Source: Labrenzia sp. THAF82 (GTDB lineage: Bacteria > Pseudomonadota > Alphaproteobacteria > Rhizobiales > Stappiaceae). From it: a DNA stretch of 64,000 bases. Shown piece after piece: positions 42,788-52,397 of the stretch. The DNA lies in contig NZ_CP045354.1 in NCBI RefSeq assembly GCF_009363435.1, forward strand, positions 2,446,501 to 2,510,500, written 5' to 3'. The notes below the pieces were generated by a model. The model was not told the origin of the DNA. It worked only from the letters and a program-made list of their open reading frames with translations, and did no database searches. A program made the translations under genes and the position numbers. Numbering within the stretch: position 1 is the first letter of the stretch; each line of letters begins with the position of its first letter.

Positions 42788-44263
42788 TTATTCGCTGTCG
42801 TCTTCCGACCATGTGCGGCCGTCGCGTTCCACCAGCGCGATGGAGGCTGATGGGCCCCAGGTCCCGGCCGTATAGCCCTTTGGAGCTTCCTTGGAGGCCG
42901 CCCAGGCCGCCAGGATCGGGTCGATCCAGGCCCAAGCGGCGTCGACTTCGTCGCGGCGCATGAAGAGCGTCTGGTTGCCCCGGATCACATCCATGATCAA
43001 ACGTTCATAGGCGTCTGGATTGCGCACCTTGAAGGCTTCGGCAAAGCTCATGTCGAGCGGGACCTGACGCAGGCGCATTCCACCCGGGCCAGGGTCCTTG
43101 ATCATCACCTGCATCTGCACGCCTTCATCCGGCTGCAGACGAATGATCAGCCGGTTGGCCGTGATGGTTCCAGCTTCCACGTCAAAGATGGAATGCGGGA
43201 TCGGCTGAAACTGCACGACAATTTCAGACACGCGCTGAGCCAGCCTCTTGCCTGTGCGCAAATAGAAGGGAACGCCGGCCCACCGCCAGTTGGCGATTTC
43301 CGCCTTCAGCGCAACAAAGGTTTCCGTGCGGCTTTCGTTGTTTCCGAGTTCTTCCAGATATCCGGGAACTGCACCTCCTGCGGAGGCGCCTGCGCGGTAC
43401 TGTCCGCGGACTGTCAGTCTATCGGCGCTTTGCGCGTCGATTGGGGAAAGCGCTTTCAGAACCTTCAGTTTCTCGTCACGCACGCTGTCCGCGTTCATGG
43501 ATTCAGGCGGCTCCATCGCCACCAGACAGAGCAATTGAAGGATGTGGTTCTGGACCATATCCCGCAATGCGCCGGCCGTATCGTAGTAGCCGGCACGTCC
43601 GCCGGTTCCTAGGGACTCTGCAACCGTGATCTGGACGTGGTCGATATGAGCGGCGTTCCAGAGCGGTTCGAACAGGGCGTTGGCAAAGCGCAGCGCCATC
43701 AGGTTTTGAACTGTTTCCTTGCCGAGATAGTGATCGATCCGGAAGATCTGGTCTTCGGCGAAGACAGCGCCGACAGTGTCGTTGAGCGCTTTTGCCGAAG
43801 TGCCGTCCTTGCCGATGGGCTTTTCCATGACCACGCGTGAGTTGCTGTTGACGACGCCAATCCGCCCGAGGTTCTCTGAAATTGTGCCGAAGAGATCGGG
43901 GCCGACCGCGAGATAAAAGGCTCGGATCACTTCAGGGCGTTCTTCGAGAATGGTCTTGAGATCTTCAAAGCCCTTGGCGGTCGCAATGTCGATCTTCACA
44001 TAATAGAGACGCGCCAGGAACTGCTTGAGATGTTCGTCGTCCAGGTCTTTGACGTGTTCCTTGAGTGCTTTTTCGGCATAGTCACGGAAGTCGTCGTGTG
44101 TGTAGTCGCGGCGAGCACTGCAGATGATGCGCGCTTTTTCCGGCATCTGGCCGTCAGCATCGCGATGATAAAGAGCCGGCAACAATTTGCGGTGTGCGAG
44201 ATCACCGGATGCGCCAAACACGACCAGATCGAAATCTTCAACTTCAATGACGCGTACCGCCAT
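42788..44263 (-). CDS. zwf: Glucose-6-phosphate 1-dehydrogenase
   Basis: 491 residues from ATG 44263 (AGAAGGGA upstream). The NADP-binding GASGDLAHRKL lies at 18-28, the catalytic RIDHYLGKETVQNL at about residue 170, and the C-terminal half is G6PD-like. It oxidises glucose-6-phosphate to the 6-phosphogluconolactone. The next gene is edd directly; no pgl lies between. The perfect TTAAATCGATTTAA palindrome is 70 bases upstream. Confidence 0.97.
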   Translation of the reverse strand: MAVRVIEVEDFDLVVFGASGDLAHRKLLPALYHRDADGQMPEKARIICSARRDYTHDDFRDYAEKALKEHVKDLDDEHLKQFLARLYYVKIDIATAKGFEDLKTILEERPEVIRAFYLAVGPDLFGTISENLGRIGVVNSNSRVVMEKPIGKDGTSAKALNDTVGAVFAEDQIFRIDHYLGKETVQNLMALRFANALFEPLWNAAHIDHVQITVAESLGTGGRAGYYDTAGALRDMVQNHILQLLCLVAMEPPESMNADSVRDEKLKVLKALSPIDAQSADRLTVRGQYRAGASAGGAVPGYLEELGNNESRTETFVALKAEIANWRWAGVPFYLRTGKRLAQRVSEIVVQFQPIPHSIFDVEAGTITANRLIIRLQPDEGVQMQVMIKDPGPGGMRLRQVPLDMSFAEAFKVRNPDAYERLIMDVIRGNQTLFMRRDEVDAAWAWIDPILAAWAASKEAPKGYTAGTWGPSASIALVERDGRTWSEDDSE

Positions 44264-44332
44264 GGACAAATCCCTTCTAAACGGTCGACCGATTAACAGG
44301 TAACGGGTTCTCCGGCCGATTTCGGGTGTCTT

Positions 44333-44346
44333 TTAAATCGATTTAA
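44333..44346 (-). promoter_or_regulatory. Perfect palindromic operator upstream of zwf
   Basis: TTAAATCGATTTAA is a perfect 14-bp palindrome with a CG centre, the form usual for LacI-type regulators. It lies 70-83 bases upstream of the zwf ATG and recurs with one change before pgi. The regulator gene is not in the window; the fructokinase stop is 17 bases away. Confidence 0.7.
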
Positions 44347-44362
44347 TTAACTTGTCAGCCCC

Positions 44363-45310
44363 TCATTTGAGCGCTGCCCATTCTTTTTCCAGCTCGGCCT
44401 TTCTCGGCAGGTTCGCACCGCGCCGCGCGCAGGTAACGGCCGCTGCCTGGACCGCAAACTCGACAAGTCTTTTTAGCTGGCCTTCATCCAGTGCGGCAAG
44501 AGCGGAACGGTTTGTCGCGCCGAGTTCCTTCAAACCTGCCAGAAGCGCTGCCTGGAAAGTGTCTCCGGCGCCGACCGTGTCTTCCACAGCAACCTTGATG
44601 CCGGGCACGGTAAGTTCGATGCCGGGTGCAAAGACCGAAGCACCTTCTCCGCCTTTCGTGACAATGACGAGCGCAGCGCCAGATCGTAACCAACTGCGAG
44701 CTATGTCCTCAATGCTGGTGTCTGGTGTGATCAGCGCAAGATCCTCGTCACTGACTTTAACAACATCCGTCAACGGTATGAGCGCTTCTGTGTTTTTTCG
44801 CCAGAGCGCCATGTCGGCGACGACGGTTGGGCGGATATTCGGGTCGAAGGAGACAAGCGTCCGGTCCCGCTCGCGTTCGATCAATGCCTTAAGCGCACCT
44901 GCTATTGGTTCAACGAGCGCGGTGTAGGAGCCGATGTGCAGGAAAAGCGGTGGCGTGTCGAAGGCAGGCAGGTCGGCTTTCGTGACCATGCGATCCGCGG
45001 CATTGGAGCCGTAGAACGTATATGCCGGAGAACCATGTTCGTCCTTTTGGACCAGACTCAATGTTGTCAGGTAGTCCGTTCTGAGGATGTAACGATCCGA
45101 AACACCCTCGGTCCGGAACTTTTGAACCAGTCTTTCCCCAAGTGCATCCTTTGAAATCCCGCCGAAGAAGGCGGATTCCTCACCTAGGCGCGCCAGGCCC
45201 ATGGCCACATTGAAAGGGGATCCGCCAATGCGGGCGTCGAAACCGATGCTGTCGTCGTTGGATGCCTCGCCGAAGAGGTCAAAGAGGGCTTCGCCACAAA
45301 TCAGAAACAT
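44363..45310 (-). CDS. frcK: Fructokinase-like PfkB sugar kinase
   Basis: 315 residues of the ribokinase/PfkB family. The N-terminal ICGEALFDLFG and RIGGSPFNVAMGLARLGEES bind the sugar. The C-terminal signature DTVGAGDTF (244-252) holds the catalytic base D250. It phosphorylates fructose to fructose-6-phosphate. It is the last gene of the fructose operon, 83 bases after the ATPase gene, which matches the FrcBCAK order of Sinorhizobium. Confidence 0.9.
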   Translation of the reverse strand: MFLICGEALFDLFGEASNDDSIGFDARIGGSPFNVAMGLARLGEESAFFGGISKDALGERLVQKFRTEGVSDRYILRTDYLTTLSLVQKDEHGSPAYTFYGSNAADRMVTKADLPAFDTPPLFLHIGSYTALVEPIAGALKALIERERDRTLVSFDPNIRPTVVADMALWRKNTEALIPLTDVVKVSDEDLALITPDTSIEDIARSWLRSGAALVIVTKGGEGASVFAPGIELTVPGIKVAVEDTVGAGDTFQAALLAGLKELGATNRSALAALDEGQLKRLVEFAVQAAAVTCARRGANLPRKAELEKEWAALK

Positions 45311-45393
45311 TCGCTGTCCATATCATTCATTGTTTTCCAACCGGACCGGCCCGGCGTTGCCGAGAGGGCCCAGTTGAAGCTTCAAGAGGCCGT

Positions 45394-46167
45394 TCAGGCG
45401 GCCAGGTTTTCAGGTGGATCCATCGCGCCGGTCATGATGGCAACGGCATCCGACATGGAAAAATCAGACGGTTTGATCACACAGGCGCGTCGTCCGAGCC
45501 GGTGAATGTGGATCCGGTCGGCAACCTCGAAAACGTGCGGCATGTTGTGGCTGATCAGGACAATAGGCAGACCGCGCGCCTTCACGTCCTTGATCAGGTC
45601 CAGAACACGCCGGCTTTCCTTGACGCCGAGGGCCGCTGTCGGTTCATCCATAATCACCACTTTCGAGCCGAAAGCAGCTGCACGGGCAACCGCAACACCC
45701 TGGCGCTGTCCACCGGACAAGGTCTCCACAGCCTGATTGATGTTCTGGATCGTCAAGAGACCCAGCTCGTTCAACTTGTCCCGGGCAATTTCCTCCATAC
45801 GGGCCCGGTCGAGCTGACGGAGCCACTTGCCGCGAAATCCGGGTTTCCTGAGTTCGCGTCCCATGAACATATTGTCGGTAATCGACAGAGCGGGCGACAT
45901 GGCGAGCGTCTGATAGACGGTCTCAATACCAGCCTCTCGGGCGTCGATCGGTGAGTTAAACTGAACGGTTTTGCCGTCCAGCAGCACGTCGCCTTCATCG
46001 GGAAACACCGCCCCACTGAGAGCTTTGATCAAGGTGGACTTGCCAGCGCCGTTGTCACCGATGACGGCCAGAATTTCGCCAGGGTAGAGTTCGAAATCGG
46101 CATGGTCCATGGCCACCACACGGCCATAGCGTTTGACCAGATTGCGTGCTTGAAGAACGGGTTCCAT
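45394..46167 (-). CDS. frcA: Fructose-type ABC transporter ATP-binding protein
   Basis: 257 residues from ATG 46167, which overlaps the permease stop by one base. Walker A GDNGAGKST (37-45), signature LSGGQRQ (150-156) and Walker B VVIMDEP (170-176) are intact. There is a single ATPase domain, as in FrcA, not the doubled RbsA type. It energises FrcB/FrcC. Confidence 0.93.
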   Translation of the reverse strand: MEPVLQARNLVKRYGRVVAMDHADFELYPGEILAVIGDNGAGKSTLIKALSGAVFPDEGDVLLDGKTVQFNSPIDAREAGIETVYQTLAMSPALSITDNMFMGRELRKPGFRGKWLRQLDRARMEEIARDKLNELGLLTIQNINQAVETLSGGQRQGVAVARAAAFGSKVVIMDEPTAALGVKESRRVLDLIKDVKARGLPIVLISHNMPHVFEVADRIHIHRLGRRACVIKPSDFSMSDAVAIMTGAMDPPENLAA

Positions 46168-47252
46168 CAGACCGACACCTTTCTGATCCACTGATCAACC
46201 GCGACCGCGGCAATAATGAGCAGGCCGATGAGCAGGTAAGTCCATTGTGCGTCCGCGCCCAACAGGCGCAGCCCCAGGGTAAAGACCCCGACGATAAGAG
46301 CCCCAAAGAGCGTGCCGACGATTGAACCGCGTCCGCCAAAAAGAGAGATGCCGCCAATGACGACAGCCGTGATGGATTCGATGTTGGCAAGCTGACCTGT
46401 GGTCGGTGAGACAGAGCCGATCCGGCCGATCATGGCCCAGCCTGCAAAGGCGCAGATAAGTCCGGAAAGCATGTAGACCGAAATCAGGACCTTCTTGACC
46501 TGCACGCCGGAAAGCTGGGCGGCTTCAGGATCATCTCCGACCGCATAGACATGCCGTCCCCATGCGGTTTGTCGCAAAACGTAAGCGAGTACGACAACGA
46601 GCAGCACCATGAAGATAACGCCATAAGTGAAGATTGCCCCGCCGATATTCACCTTGCTTCCAAAGATCTGAAGCAGGGGTGCGGCCTTTGCAATTTCCTG
46701 TGACCGAATGGTCTCGTTCGCGGAATAGAGGAAGTTGGTGGCAAGAACGATCTGCCACATGCCGAGCGTCACGATGAATGGCGGCAGTTTCACGACAGCG
46801 ACCAGAAAGCCGTTGATGTAACCGCAAAGCGTACCGCAGATGAGACCGCAAACAACGGCGACTTCCACAGGCAGTCCGTAGCGGAAAGTGAATTGCCCCA
46901 TGACAACCGACGACAACACCATGATTGCGCCGACGGAAAGATCTATGCCGGCGGTCAGGATCACGATGCTCTGCGCCGCAGCCACGATGCCGACGATCTG
47001 AACTTGCTGCAAGATCAGTGTCAGGGCGAATGGCGAGAAGAATTTCGAGCCCAGCAGGAGCCCAAACACGATGATGGAAAGCACCAGCACAATAAGCGGA
47101 ACCAGCGCGGGGGTCTGATGAAGCGTGTGCTGGATCTTGTGTCCAAATCCGCGATGTTGATCGTCGAATGAAGCGACGGCTTGCGGACTGGACGCGGCGG
47201 CGGCTTCGAAATTGTCCGCTTTCTTGTCGTCAGTCTCAGTGTCTGAGGTCAT
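46167..47252 (-). CDS. frcC: Fructose-type ABC transporter permease
   Basis: 361 residues from ATG 47252 (AGAGGAA upstream; GTG 47273 is an alternative). An acidic 45-residue cytoplasmic N-terminus precedes eight to ten membrane segments with the RbsC/FrcC signatures IVGIVAAAQSIVILTAGIDL, GYINGFLVAVVKLPPFIVTL and HVYAVGDDPEAAQLSGVQVK. The hairpin between frcB and this gene probably lowers its expression relative to the binding protein. Confidence 0.92.
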   Translation of the reverse strand: MTSDTETDDKKADNFEAAAASSPQAVASFDDQHRGFGHKIQHTLHQTPALVPLIVLVLSIIVFGLLLGSKFFSPFALTLILQQVQIVGIVAAAQSIVILTAGIDLSVGAIMVLSSVVMGQFTFRYGLPVEVAVVCGLICGTLCGYINGFLVAVVKLPPFIVTLGMWQIVLATNFLYSANETIRSQEIAKAAPLLQIFGSKVNIGGAIFTYGVIFMVLLVVVLAYVLRQTAWGRHVYAVGDDPEAAQLSGVQVKKVLISVYMLSGLICAFAGWAMIGRIGSVSPTTGQLANIESITAVVIGGISLFGGRGSIVGTLFGALIVGVFTLGLRLLGADAQWTYLLIGLLIIAAVAVDQWIRKVSV

Positions 47253-47273
47253 GCCCGTTTGTTCCTCTGTCAC

Positions 47274-47307
47274 AAAAAAGAAGGGGCAAGGCTGCCCATG
47301 CCCCTTC
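47274..47307 (-). terminator. Attenuator-type terminator between frcB and frcC
   Basis: Read leftward, GAAGGGGCA (47307-47299) and TGCCCCTTC (47288-47280) form a 9-bp stem with a 10-base loop, followed by T6 (47279-47274). It has full rho-independent form and sits 20 bases after the frcB stop, so most transcripts should end here and a minority read into frcCAK. Confidence 0.85.
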
Positions 47308-47327
47308 CGTAGTCGTGTCTTGAGACC

Positions 47328-48344
47328 TTAACCCCAGCAGAGCTCGGTACCCTTGGTCGTGTCGATTGATTCAACACCGTCTGCCGGTTTGTCTGTGACA
47401 AGGGCAACGCCGGTATCAAAGAAGTCCTTGCCAGGGGTCGGCTCAGGCTTCGCTCCGCTGTCGGCCCAGGTCTTGATCGCCTCAATGCCGAGCGATGCCA
47501 TCAGCAGCGGGTATTGTTGGGATGTCGCGCCGATCACGCCGTCCTTGACGTTCTGAACGCCTGGGCACCCGCCATCGACGGAAACGATCAAGACGTCATT
47601 TTCGCGCCCGATAGACTTCAGGGCTTCATAGGCACCAGCGGCTGCAGGCTCGTTGATTGTGTAAACGACGTTGATCATGGGGTCCTTCGCCAGAAGGTTT
47701 TCCATGGCCTTGCGACCGCCTTCCTCGTTGCCCGCGGTTACATCATTGCCAACAATGCGCGGGTCGGTCTCGTCGCCCCACTTGTTCGGATCGCCAAGAT
47801 CGATGCCAAAGCCCTGCAGGAAACCCTGATCGCGCAGCACGCCCACGGTCGGCTGGCTGATGGCAAGATCCAGCATGCCGATCTTGGCATTGGCTGCATC
47901 GTCGCCCAAAGCGGCTGCGGCCCATTTTCCGATCAGCTCACCAGCAAGGAAATTGTCGGTCGCAAAGGTTGCGTCAGCTGCATCAATCGGAGACAGGGGC
48001 GTGTCGAGGGCAATCACCAAAAGACCGTTGTCACGAGCCTGCTGGACAGCAGGCACGATGGAAGACGTGTCTGATGCAGTCAAAAGAATGCCTTTTGCGC
48101 CATCTGCAATGCAGGTTTCAATGGCGGCAACCTGGGTCTCATGGTCGCCGTCGACCTTGCCGGCAAAGGATTTGAGTTCAATGCCAAGTTCCTCCGCCTT
48201 GGCAGTCGCACCTTCCTTCATCTTCACGAAAAACGGGTTTGTGTCCGTCTTCGTGATCAGGCAAGCGGAAATGTCTGCTGCGACTGCCGGTGTGGCAGCC
48301 ATGGCGGCGAGAACGGAACCTGTAGCAAGTAGTTTGCGGATCAT
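47328..48344 (-). CDS. frcB: Fructose-type ABC transporter substrate-binding protein
   Basis: 338 residues with a signal peptide ([12 protein letters not shown], cleavage near residue 22) and the type-1 periplasmic fold. The mature start [20 protein letters not shown] is near-identical in style to rhizobial FrcB. It also shows [20 protein letters not shown] and [20 protein letters not shown]. It binds fructose and related sugars. It starts 23 bases after the ROK regulator gene, so regulator and transporter share a transcript. Confidence 0.93.
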   Translation of the reverse strand: MIRKLLATGSVLAAMAATPAVAADISACLITKTDTNPFFVKMKEGATAKAEELGIELKSFAGKVDGDHETQVAAIETCIADGAKGILLTASDTSSIVPAVQQARDNGLLVIALDTPLSPIDAADATFATDNFLAGELIGKWAAAALGDDAANAKIGMLDLAISQPTVGVLRDQGFLQGFGIDLGDPNKWGDETDPRIVGNDVTAGNEEGGRKAMENLLAKDPMINVVYTINEPAAAGAYEALKSIGRENDVLIVSVDGGCPGVQNVKDGVIGATSQQYPLLMASLGIEAIKTWADSGAKPEPTPGKDFFDTGVALVTDKPADGVESIDTTKGTELCWG

Positions 48345-48367
48345 TTGGTTTTCCTCCCTGGCCTATT

Positions 48368-49732
48368 TCATGTCGGACGATTGGGTGTGGCCAGATGTGA
48401 CCCCAACCGTGCTGCCCTTGCCGGAAAACTGGCTCTATCTTCCGAGCTGCCACTTCCAGCGGGTCCGGTGTCTTTCCCGCCTGTCAGGATCGTTGCCCTT
48501 GGCGAGAAATTGAAGAATTGCGGCAGACTGGCAGCGCCGATGGCGCCTGCGTCATGCCTGAAACTGCCGATCAAAATCTGCGGCGACTGCCGTTTTTCCG
48601 GGGCTGCGTCTTCGACGGCCTTTTGCAGTGCCTCCTGGAACATTTCGGGGAACGCTCCACCCAGATCACCGTCGATTACCACCAGTGGCGCATCGACAAG
48701 GGCATAGGCTGAACGCAGAGCCAGTGCGAGTGCGGAGGCGCAATCTGCCATCCATTCCTGGAACTTGATGTCATTGTCGGCCACTGCTGCCTGCAGATCC
48801 GATCTGTTCAGGCTGGCAAAGTCACTTGGAGACATGTGGCGAGCAAAAGCGACAAGCGACGCCCGGGTCAGCAAGAGGTCCCATTCTGTCCGCGATTTTG
48901 GTGCTGTATCGAGTGTGCTCGGTGGAACCGGCATCATGGCAACGTCCCCGGCATTGCCTGACACTCCGCGGACAACGTCGCCTTTCAGGATCAACCCGCC
49001 ACCGATTGCCGGACCCAAGAACATGTAGAGAAAATCGTCGTTCTGACGACCGACACCGTAAAAGAGTTCCGCAACCGCAGCAGCGGTGCCATCGTTTTCG
49101 CTGAAAACGGGCATATTCGAGACTTCTTCAAGTGCTTCGGCCAGATCGAATGCGTCCCATTTCTTGAAGTCGGCTTCCGGAAGTCCAAGCTCATGGAGCC
49201 AGGCACCAAGGTTGAAAGGCTGCGCCAATCCAATTCCCGTGATGCGAGCTTGCTCTTCTTCACTCAGTTGCGCTTTCAGGTTTTTCAGGTCTTCGGTCAG
49301 GATCTGGACGGCGACCTCAGGGGCTGGCAGGATCCTGTCGTGAACCCGGCGATCGATGATTTCGCCGGCGAAATCCATCAAAACGGTTTCCATGTTCGTT
49401 CGGTCCAACCTGACACCGAAGGAATACGCTCCGCCGGAAGCTAGCCGCAAGATGGTGGCCGGCTGTCCTCGGCTGCCGTCATGGCGTTTGCCGGCTTCGA
49501 TGATCAAGCCTTCTTCGATGAGGTTCTGGATGATGGCGCCTATGGCGGCGTTGGTGAGCTGAACGGCTCTGGCAAGCTCGGCTTTCGAAGCTTCTTCGGC
49601 ACGACGCAGGATCTGCAACACGATACGTTCGTTGTATCTGCGCAATTGTGCGGAATTGGAACCACGGCCACTTTTGCGAGTGTCCACCACCTTCCTTGCT
49701 CCTCCAGAGGCCACCTTCTGCGGGCGGTTCAT
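48368..49732 (-). CDS. frcR: ROK-family transcriptional regulator of the fructose operon
   Basis: 454 residues: an N-terminal MarR-type winged helix (NERIVLQILRRAEEASKAEL, then AAIGAIIQNLIEEGLIIEAG) and a ROK sugar-kinase-like domain. In the latter the catalytic DG positions are partly kept (ENDGTAAAVAELFYG, VRGVSGNAGDVAMM). The CxCGxxGC zinc motif of NagC/Mlc is absent, as in FrcR. It heads its own operon. A 25-base inverted repeat abuts its ATG, so it is probably an autorepressor. Confidence 0.9.
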   Translation of the reverse strand: MNRPQKVASGGARKVVDTRKSGRGSNSAQLRRYNERIVLQILRRAEEASKAELARAVQLTNAAIGAIIQNLIEEGLIIEAGKRHDGSRGQPATILRLASGGAYSFGVRLDRTNMETVLMDFAGEIIDRRVHDRILPAPEVAVQILTEDLKNLKAQLSEEEQARITGIGLAQPFNLGAWLHELGLPEADFKKWDAFDLAEALEEVSNMPVFSENDGTAAAVAELFYGVGRQNDDFLYMFLGPAIGGGLILKGDVVRGVSGNAGDVAMMPVPPSTLDTAPKSRTEWDLLLTRASLVAFARHMSPSDFASLNRSDLQAAVADNDIKFQEWMADCASALALALRSAYALVDAPLVVIDGDLGGAFPEMFQEALQKAVEDAAPEKRQSPQILIGSFRHDAGAIGAASLPQFFNFSPRATILTGGKDTGPAGSGSSEDRASFPARAARLGSHLATPNRPT

Positions 49733-49757
49733 AATAATTTATTTTGATGAAATTATT
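49733..49757 (-). promoter_or_regulatory. ROK-type operator at the start of the fructose operon
   Basis: AATAATTT (49733-49740) and AAATTATT (49750-49757) are inverted arms around a 9-base spacer. ROK operators are A/T-rich inverted repeats of this type. The repeat touches the regulator ATG, so no room is left for a normal leader. The remaining gap to ade (49758-50040) has no gene. Confidence 0.7.
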
Positions 49758-50040
49758 TGCCTGATCAACCGTCCTGTCAATTGGAATTCGCTGCTGCAAC
49801 GCATGGGTTTTGTGTTGTGATGCGGTAACTGACTGTCACGCATGAAGAATGTTCACCTAAAGGAAAGGTTGAGCCAGGTGCCTTAAGGGTACTTTCTGGC
49901 TGCTCCCTCTCTCCGGTTAAGTTATTTCCTGATTTTAATGCGGACTCTGCTGATTTCTGAAGCGGGGAAAAAACGAAGTCATTGTCGCGTCCTGCAAGTT
50001 GCGTATTGTCGGAAAACAATAAGAATCGGAGTAGAGACCC

Positions 50041-51759
50041 ATGCCGGTAGCCCACGATGAAGCCTTCCTTGCGCGTGCAATTGCAGCAGGCGCTGGAGAC
50101 GAGCCAGCTGATCTGGTCGTGAAGGACTGCGCTCTTTTCAGTGTCATCGATGGCAGCAGCGTGAAGTCCGATATCGCGATTGTCGGCGACCGTATTGTCG
50201 GCACGCACGGGAGCTACTCCGGCAAGGCGGCGGTGGATGGGCAGGGGCTGACCGCGGTGCCCGGTTTCATCGACACTCATCTTCATGTCGAAAGTTCATT
50301 GGTCACGCCATTTGAATTCGACCGGTGCGTGTTGCCGCACGGTGTCACGACGGCCATCTGTGATCCGCATGAGATTGCGAATGTGCTGGGTATTGAGGGC
50401 ATTCGGTACTTCCTGGACAGTTCCCTGCAGACCGTTATGGATCTCAAGGTCAACCTGTCTTCCTGTGTCCCGGCAACCGCGTTCGAAACTGCGGGTGCAA
50501 AGCTGGAAATCGAAGACCTGCTGCCGTTTAAAGACCATCCGAGCGTCATCGGCCTCGCTGAATTCATGAACTTTCCGGGCGTGCTGGGCAGAGACCCCAA
50601 CGTCCTGGCAAAACTTGCGGCGTTTCAGGATGGACATATAGATGGCCATGCGCCTTTGGTCGTCGGCAACGCTCTGAATGGATATCTGGCAGCCGGCATT
50701 CGAACGGATCATGAGGCAACAACAGCTGAAGAAGCACTTGAGAAGTTGGCCAAGGGTATGACGATACTGATCCGGGAAGGCTCAGTTTCCAAGGATCTGG
50801 AAGCGCTTGCTCCCATCCTGAGTTCAGACGTTTCCGCCTTTGTCGCGCTTTGTACCGATGATCGAAACCCATTGGATATCGCCGAAGAGGGTCATCTGGA
50901 TAGCATGATCCGGAGATTGATCGCGAAAGGTATCCGGCCGGTGGATGTATACCGGGCAGCCAGCTGGTCAGCCGCCAATGCCTTTGGCCTCAGGGACCGG
51001 GGGGCAATTGCACCTGGAAAGCGGGCCGACATTGCACTCTTGAGCGACTTTGAAGACTGCCGGGTGGCGCAGGTCATCAGCGGTGGTGTTGTTATCGGCA
51101 AAGACACTTTCGAGAGGCGGACCATCGTGCCGCCGGTCGGTCTGGACAGTGTCAAGGTTTCATCGGTCGAGGCAGCGAAATTCGACATCCCCGCCCGTAA
51201 CAGCGAAGCTGACGTCATTGGCGTGGTGCCCGGAAAGATCATCACGGAGCACCTGAAACGGACACTGCCTGTGACCGGTGGTAAGACACTTGCTGACCTG
51301 AACCAGGACGTGCTCAAGGTCGCCGTTGTCGAGCGCCACAAGGGAACCGGCAATATCGGTCTCGGCTTCGTCAACGGGTTCGGGATGAAACAGGGCGCGA
51401 TTGCTTCGTCTGTCGGACACGACAGTCATAACATCTGTGTCGTAGGCGCTGACGAACAGGCGATGGCACATGCGGTCAACAGGGTGATCGCCATGAAGGG
51501 CGGATTTGCTGTTGCAGATAGCCAGGGCGTGAAAGCGGAACTTGCCCTCCCGCTCGCGGGATTGATGAGCCTGGAGCCATTTGAAACCGTTCGCGAAGAC
51601 CTGGAACATTTGCGCGCGGCGGCCAGAGACCTCGGTTGCACACTTGAAGAGCCGTTTCTTCAAGTTGCGTTCCTGCCGCTACCCGTGATTCCTCACCTAA
51701 AGATCACCGATTTCGGGATGTTCGATGTGAACAAATTCGAGTTGGTTGATCAGGGGTAA
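50041..51759 (+). CDS. ade: Adenine deaminase
   Basis: 572 residues, normal length for the amidohydrolase-type enzyme. [20 protein letters not shown] (74-93) holds metal His80/His82, and [20 protein letters not shown] and [20 protein letters not shown] supply the further metal ligands. The C-terminal Ade domain has [20 protein letters not shown]. It converts adenine to hypoxanthine and ammonia in purine salvage. The ribosome site GGAGTAGAG precedes the ATG. Confidence 0.95.
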   Translation: MPVAHDEAFLARAIAAGAGDEPADLVVKDCALFSVIDGSSVKSDIAIVGDRIVGTHGSYSGKAAVDGQGLTAVPGFIDTHLHVESSLVTPFEFDRCVLPHGVTTAICDPHEIANVLGIEGIRYFLDSSLQTVMDLKVNLSSCVPATAFETAGAKLEIEDLLPFKDHPSVIGLAEFMNFPGVLGRDPNVLAKLAAFQDGHIDGHAPLVVGNALNGYLAAGIRTDHEATTAEEALEKLAKGMTILIREGSVSKDLEALAPILSSDVSAFVALCTDDRNPLDIAEEGHLDSMIRRLIAKGIRPVDVYRAASWSAANAFGLRDRGAIAPGKRADIALLSDFEDCRVAQVISGGVVIGKDTFERRTIVPPVGLDSVKVSSVEAAKFDIPARNSEADVIGVVPGKIITEHLKRTLPVTGGKTLADLNQDVLKVAVVERHKGTGNIGLGFVNGFGMKQGAIASSVGHDSHNICVVGADEQAMAHAVNRVIAMKGGFAVADSQGVKAELALPLAGLMSLEPFETVREDLEHLRAAARDLGCTLEEPFLQVAFLPLPVIPHLKITDFGMFDVNKFELVDQG

Positions 51760-51772
51760 TGACGCGAACCAG

Positions 51773-52315
51773 TCAATAGCCACGAAGTCCTTTTCTAAGG
51801 CGCGCCCATTTTTGCCAGGAACGGGCTGCAAGCAAGGTGATGATCAAGCCTGCAAGTAGTGACCAAAGGAGAGCTTTTCCGTCTATCGCAATTCTGTCCA
51901 TATTGCGGGAGGTATAAGCAATCTTAGGGTTGATTGGCAGGTAGGTTACCAACAGGTCGCCAGTGTGCTCGCGATGAATGTCCTGAGGCTTCATTGTAAA
52001 GCTCAAGATCTGAGTCGTTGCGTCTACGAGTTCAATTTCAACGACGACGGTTGCACTGTTCCACGGTCCGGTGTGCGCCTCTGTATTTTCAGCACTATTT
52101 TCCAATTGAGGCGTCGAATCTTCGGATTTTCCGGTATTTTCGGAGATACTCAGGATGGTGCCAGGAACGGTTTCCCCAAAGCTGCCCAGCAGCCAATATT
52201 TCAATCCGGTATTGAAATGAACGAGCATTGAAATCAGGACGACAGCAGCTGCAATGAAAAGGATGGCCAAATGCTGGGCATATCTGTCTTCGGCAGCTTC
52301 TTTTGGATTGAACAT
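51773..52315 (-). CDS. DUF3592-like membrane protein
   Basis: 180 residues with N- and C-terminal membrane segments (AILFIAAAVVLISMLVHFNT, LLWSLLAGLIITLLAARSW). A soluble beta-rich region lies between them (FGETVPGTILSISENTG, VEIELVDATTQILSFTM, TGDLLVTYLPINPKIA) with the DUF3592 pattern. The function is unknown. It is divergent from the AAA ATPase gene 82 bases away and converges on ade. Confidence 0.75.
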   Translation of the reverse strand: MFNPKEAAEDRYAQHLAILFIAAAVVLISMLVHFNTGLKYWLLGSFGETVPGTILSISENTGKSEDSTPQLENSAENTEAHTGPWNSATVVVEIELVDATTQILSFTMKPQDIHREHTGDLLVTYLPINPKIAYTSRNMDRIAIDGKALLWSLLAGLIITLLAARSWQKWARLRKGLRGY

Positions 52316-52397
52316 AGATTCAGGTTTCTGATTTTGTCTTCACATCGGAAATACACTTTATGGTGGTAGACATTCACATGGCAGGGTCTTGGTGCCA

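Noticed and set aside
45262..45954. A 230-codon plus-strand frame opposite frcA and frcK
   Set aside because: Shadow of conserved genes; the protein is low in recognisable structure.
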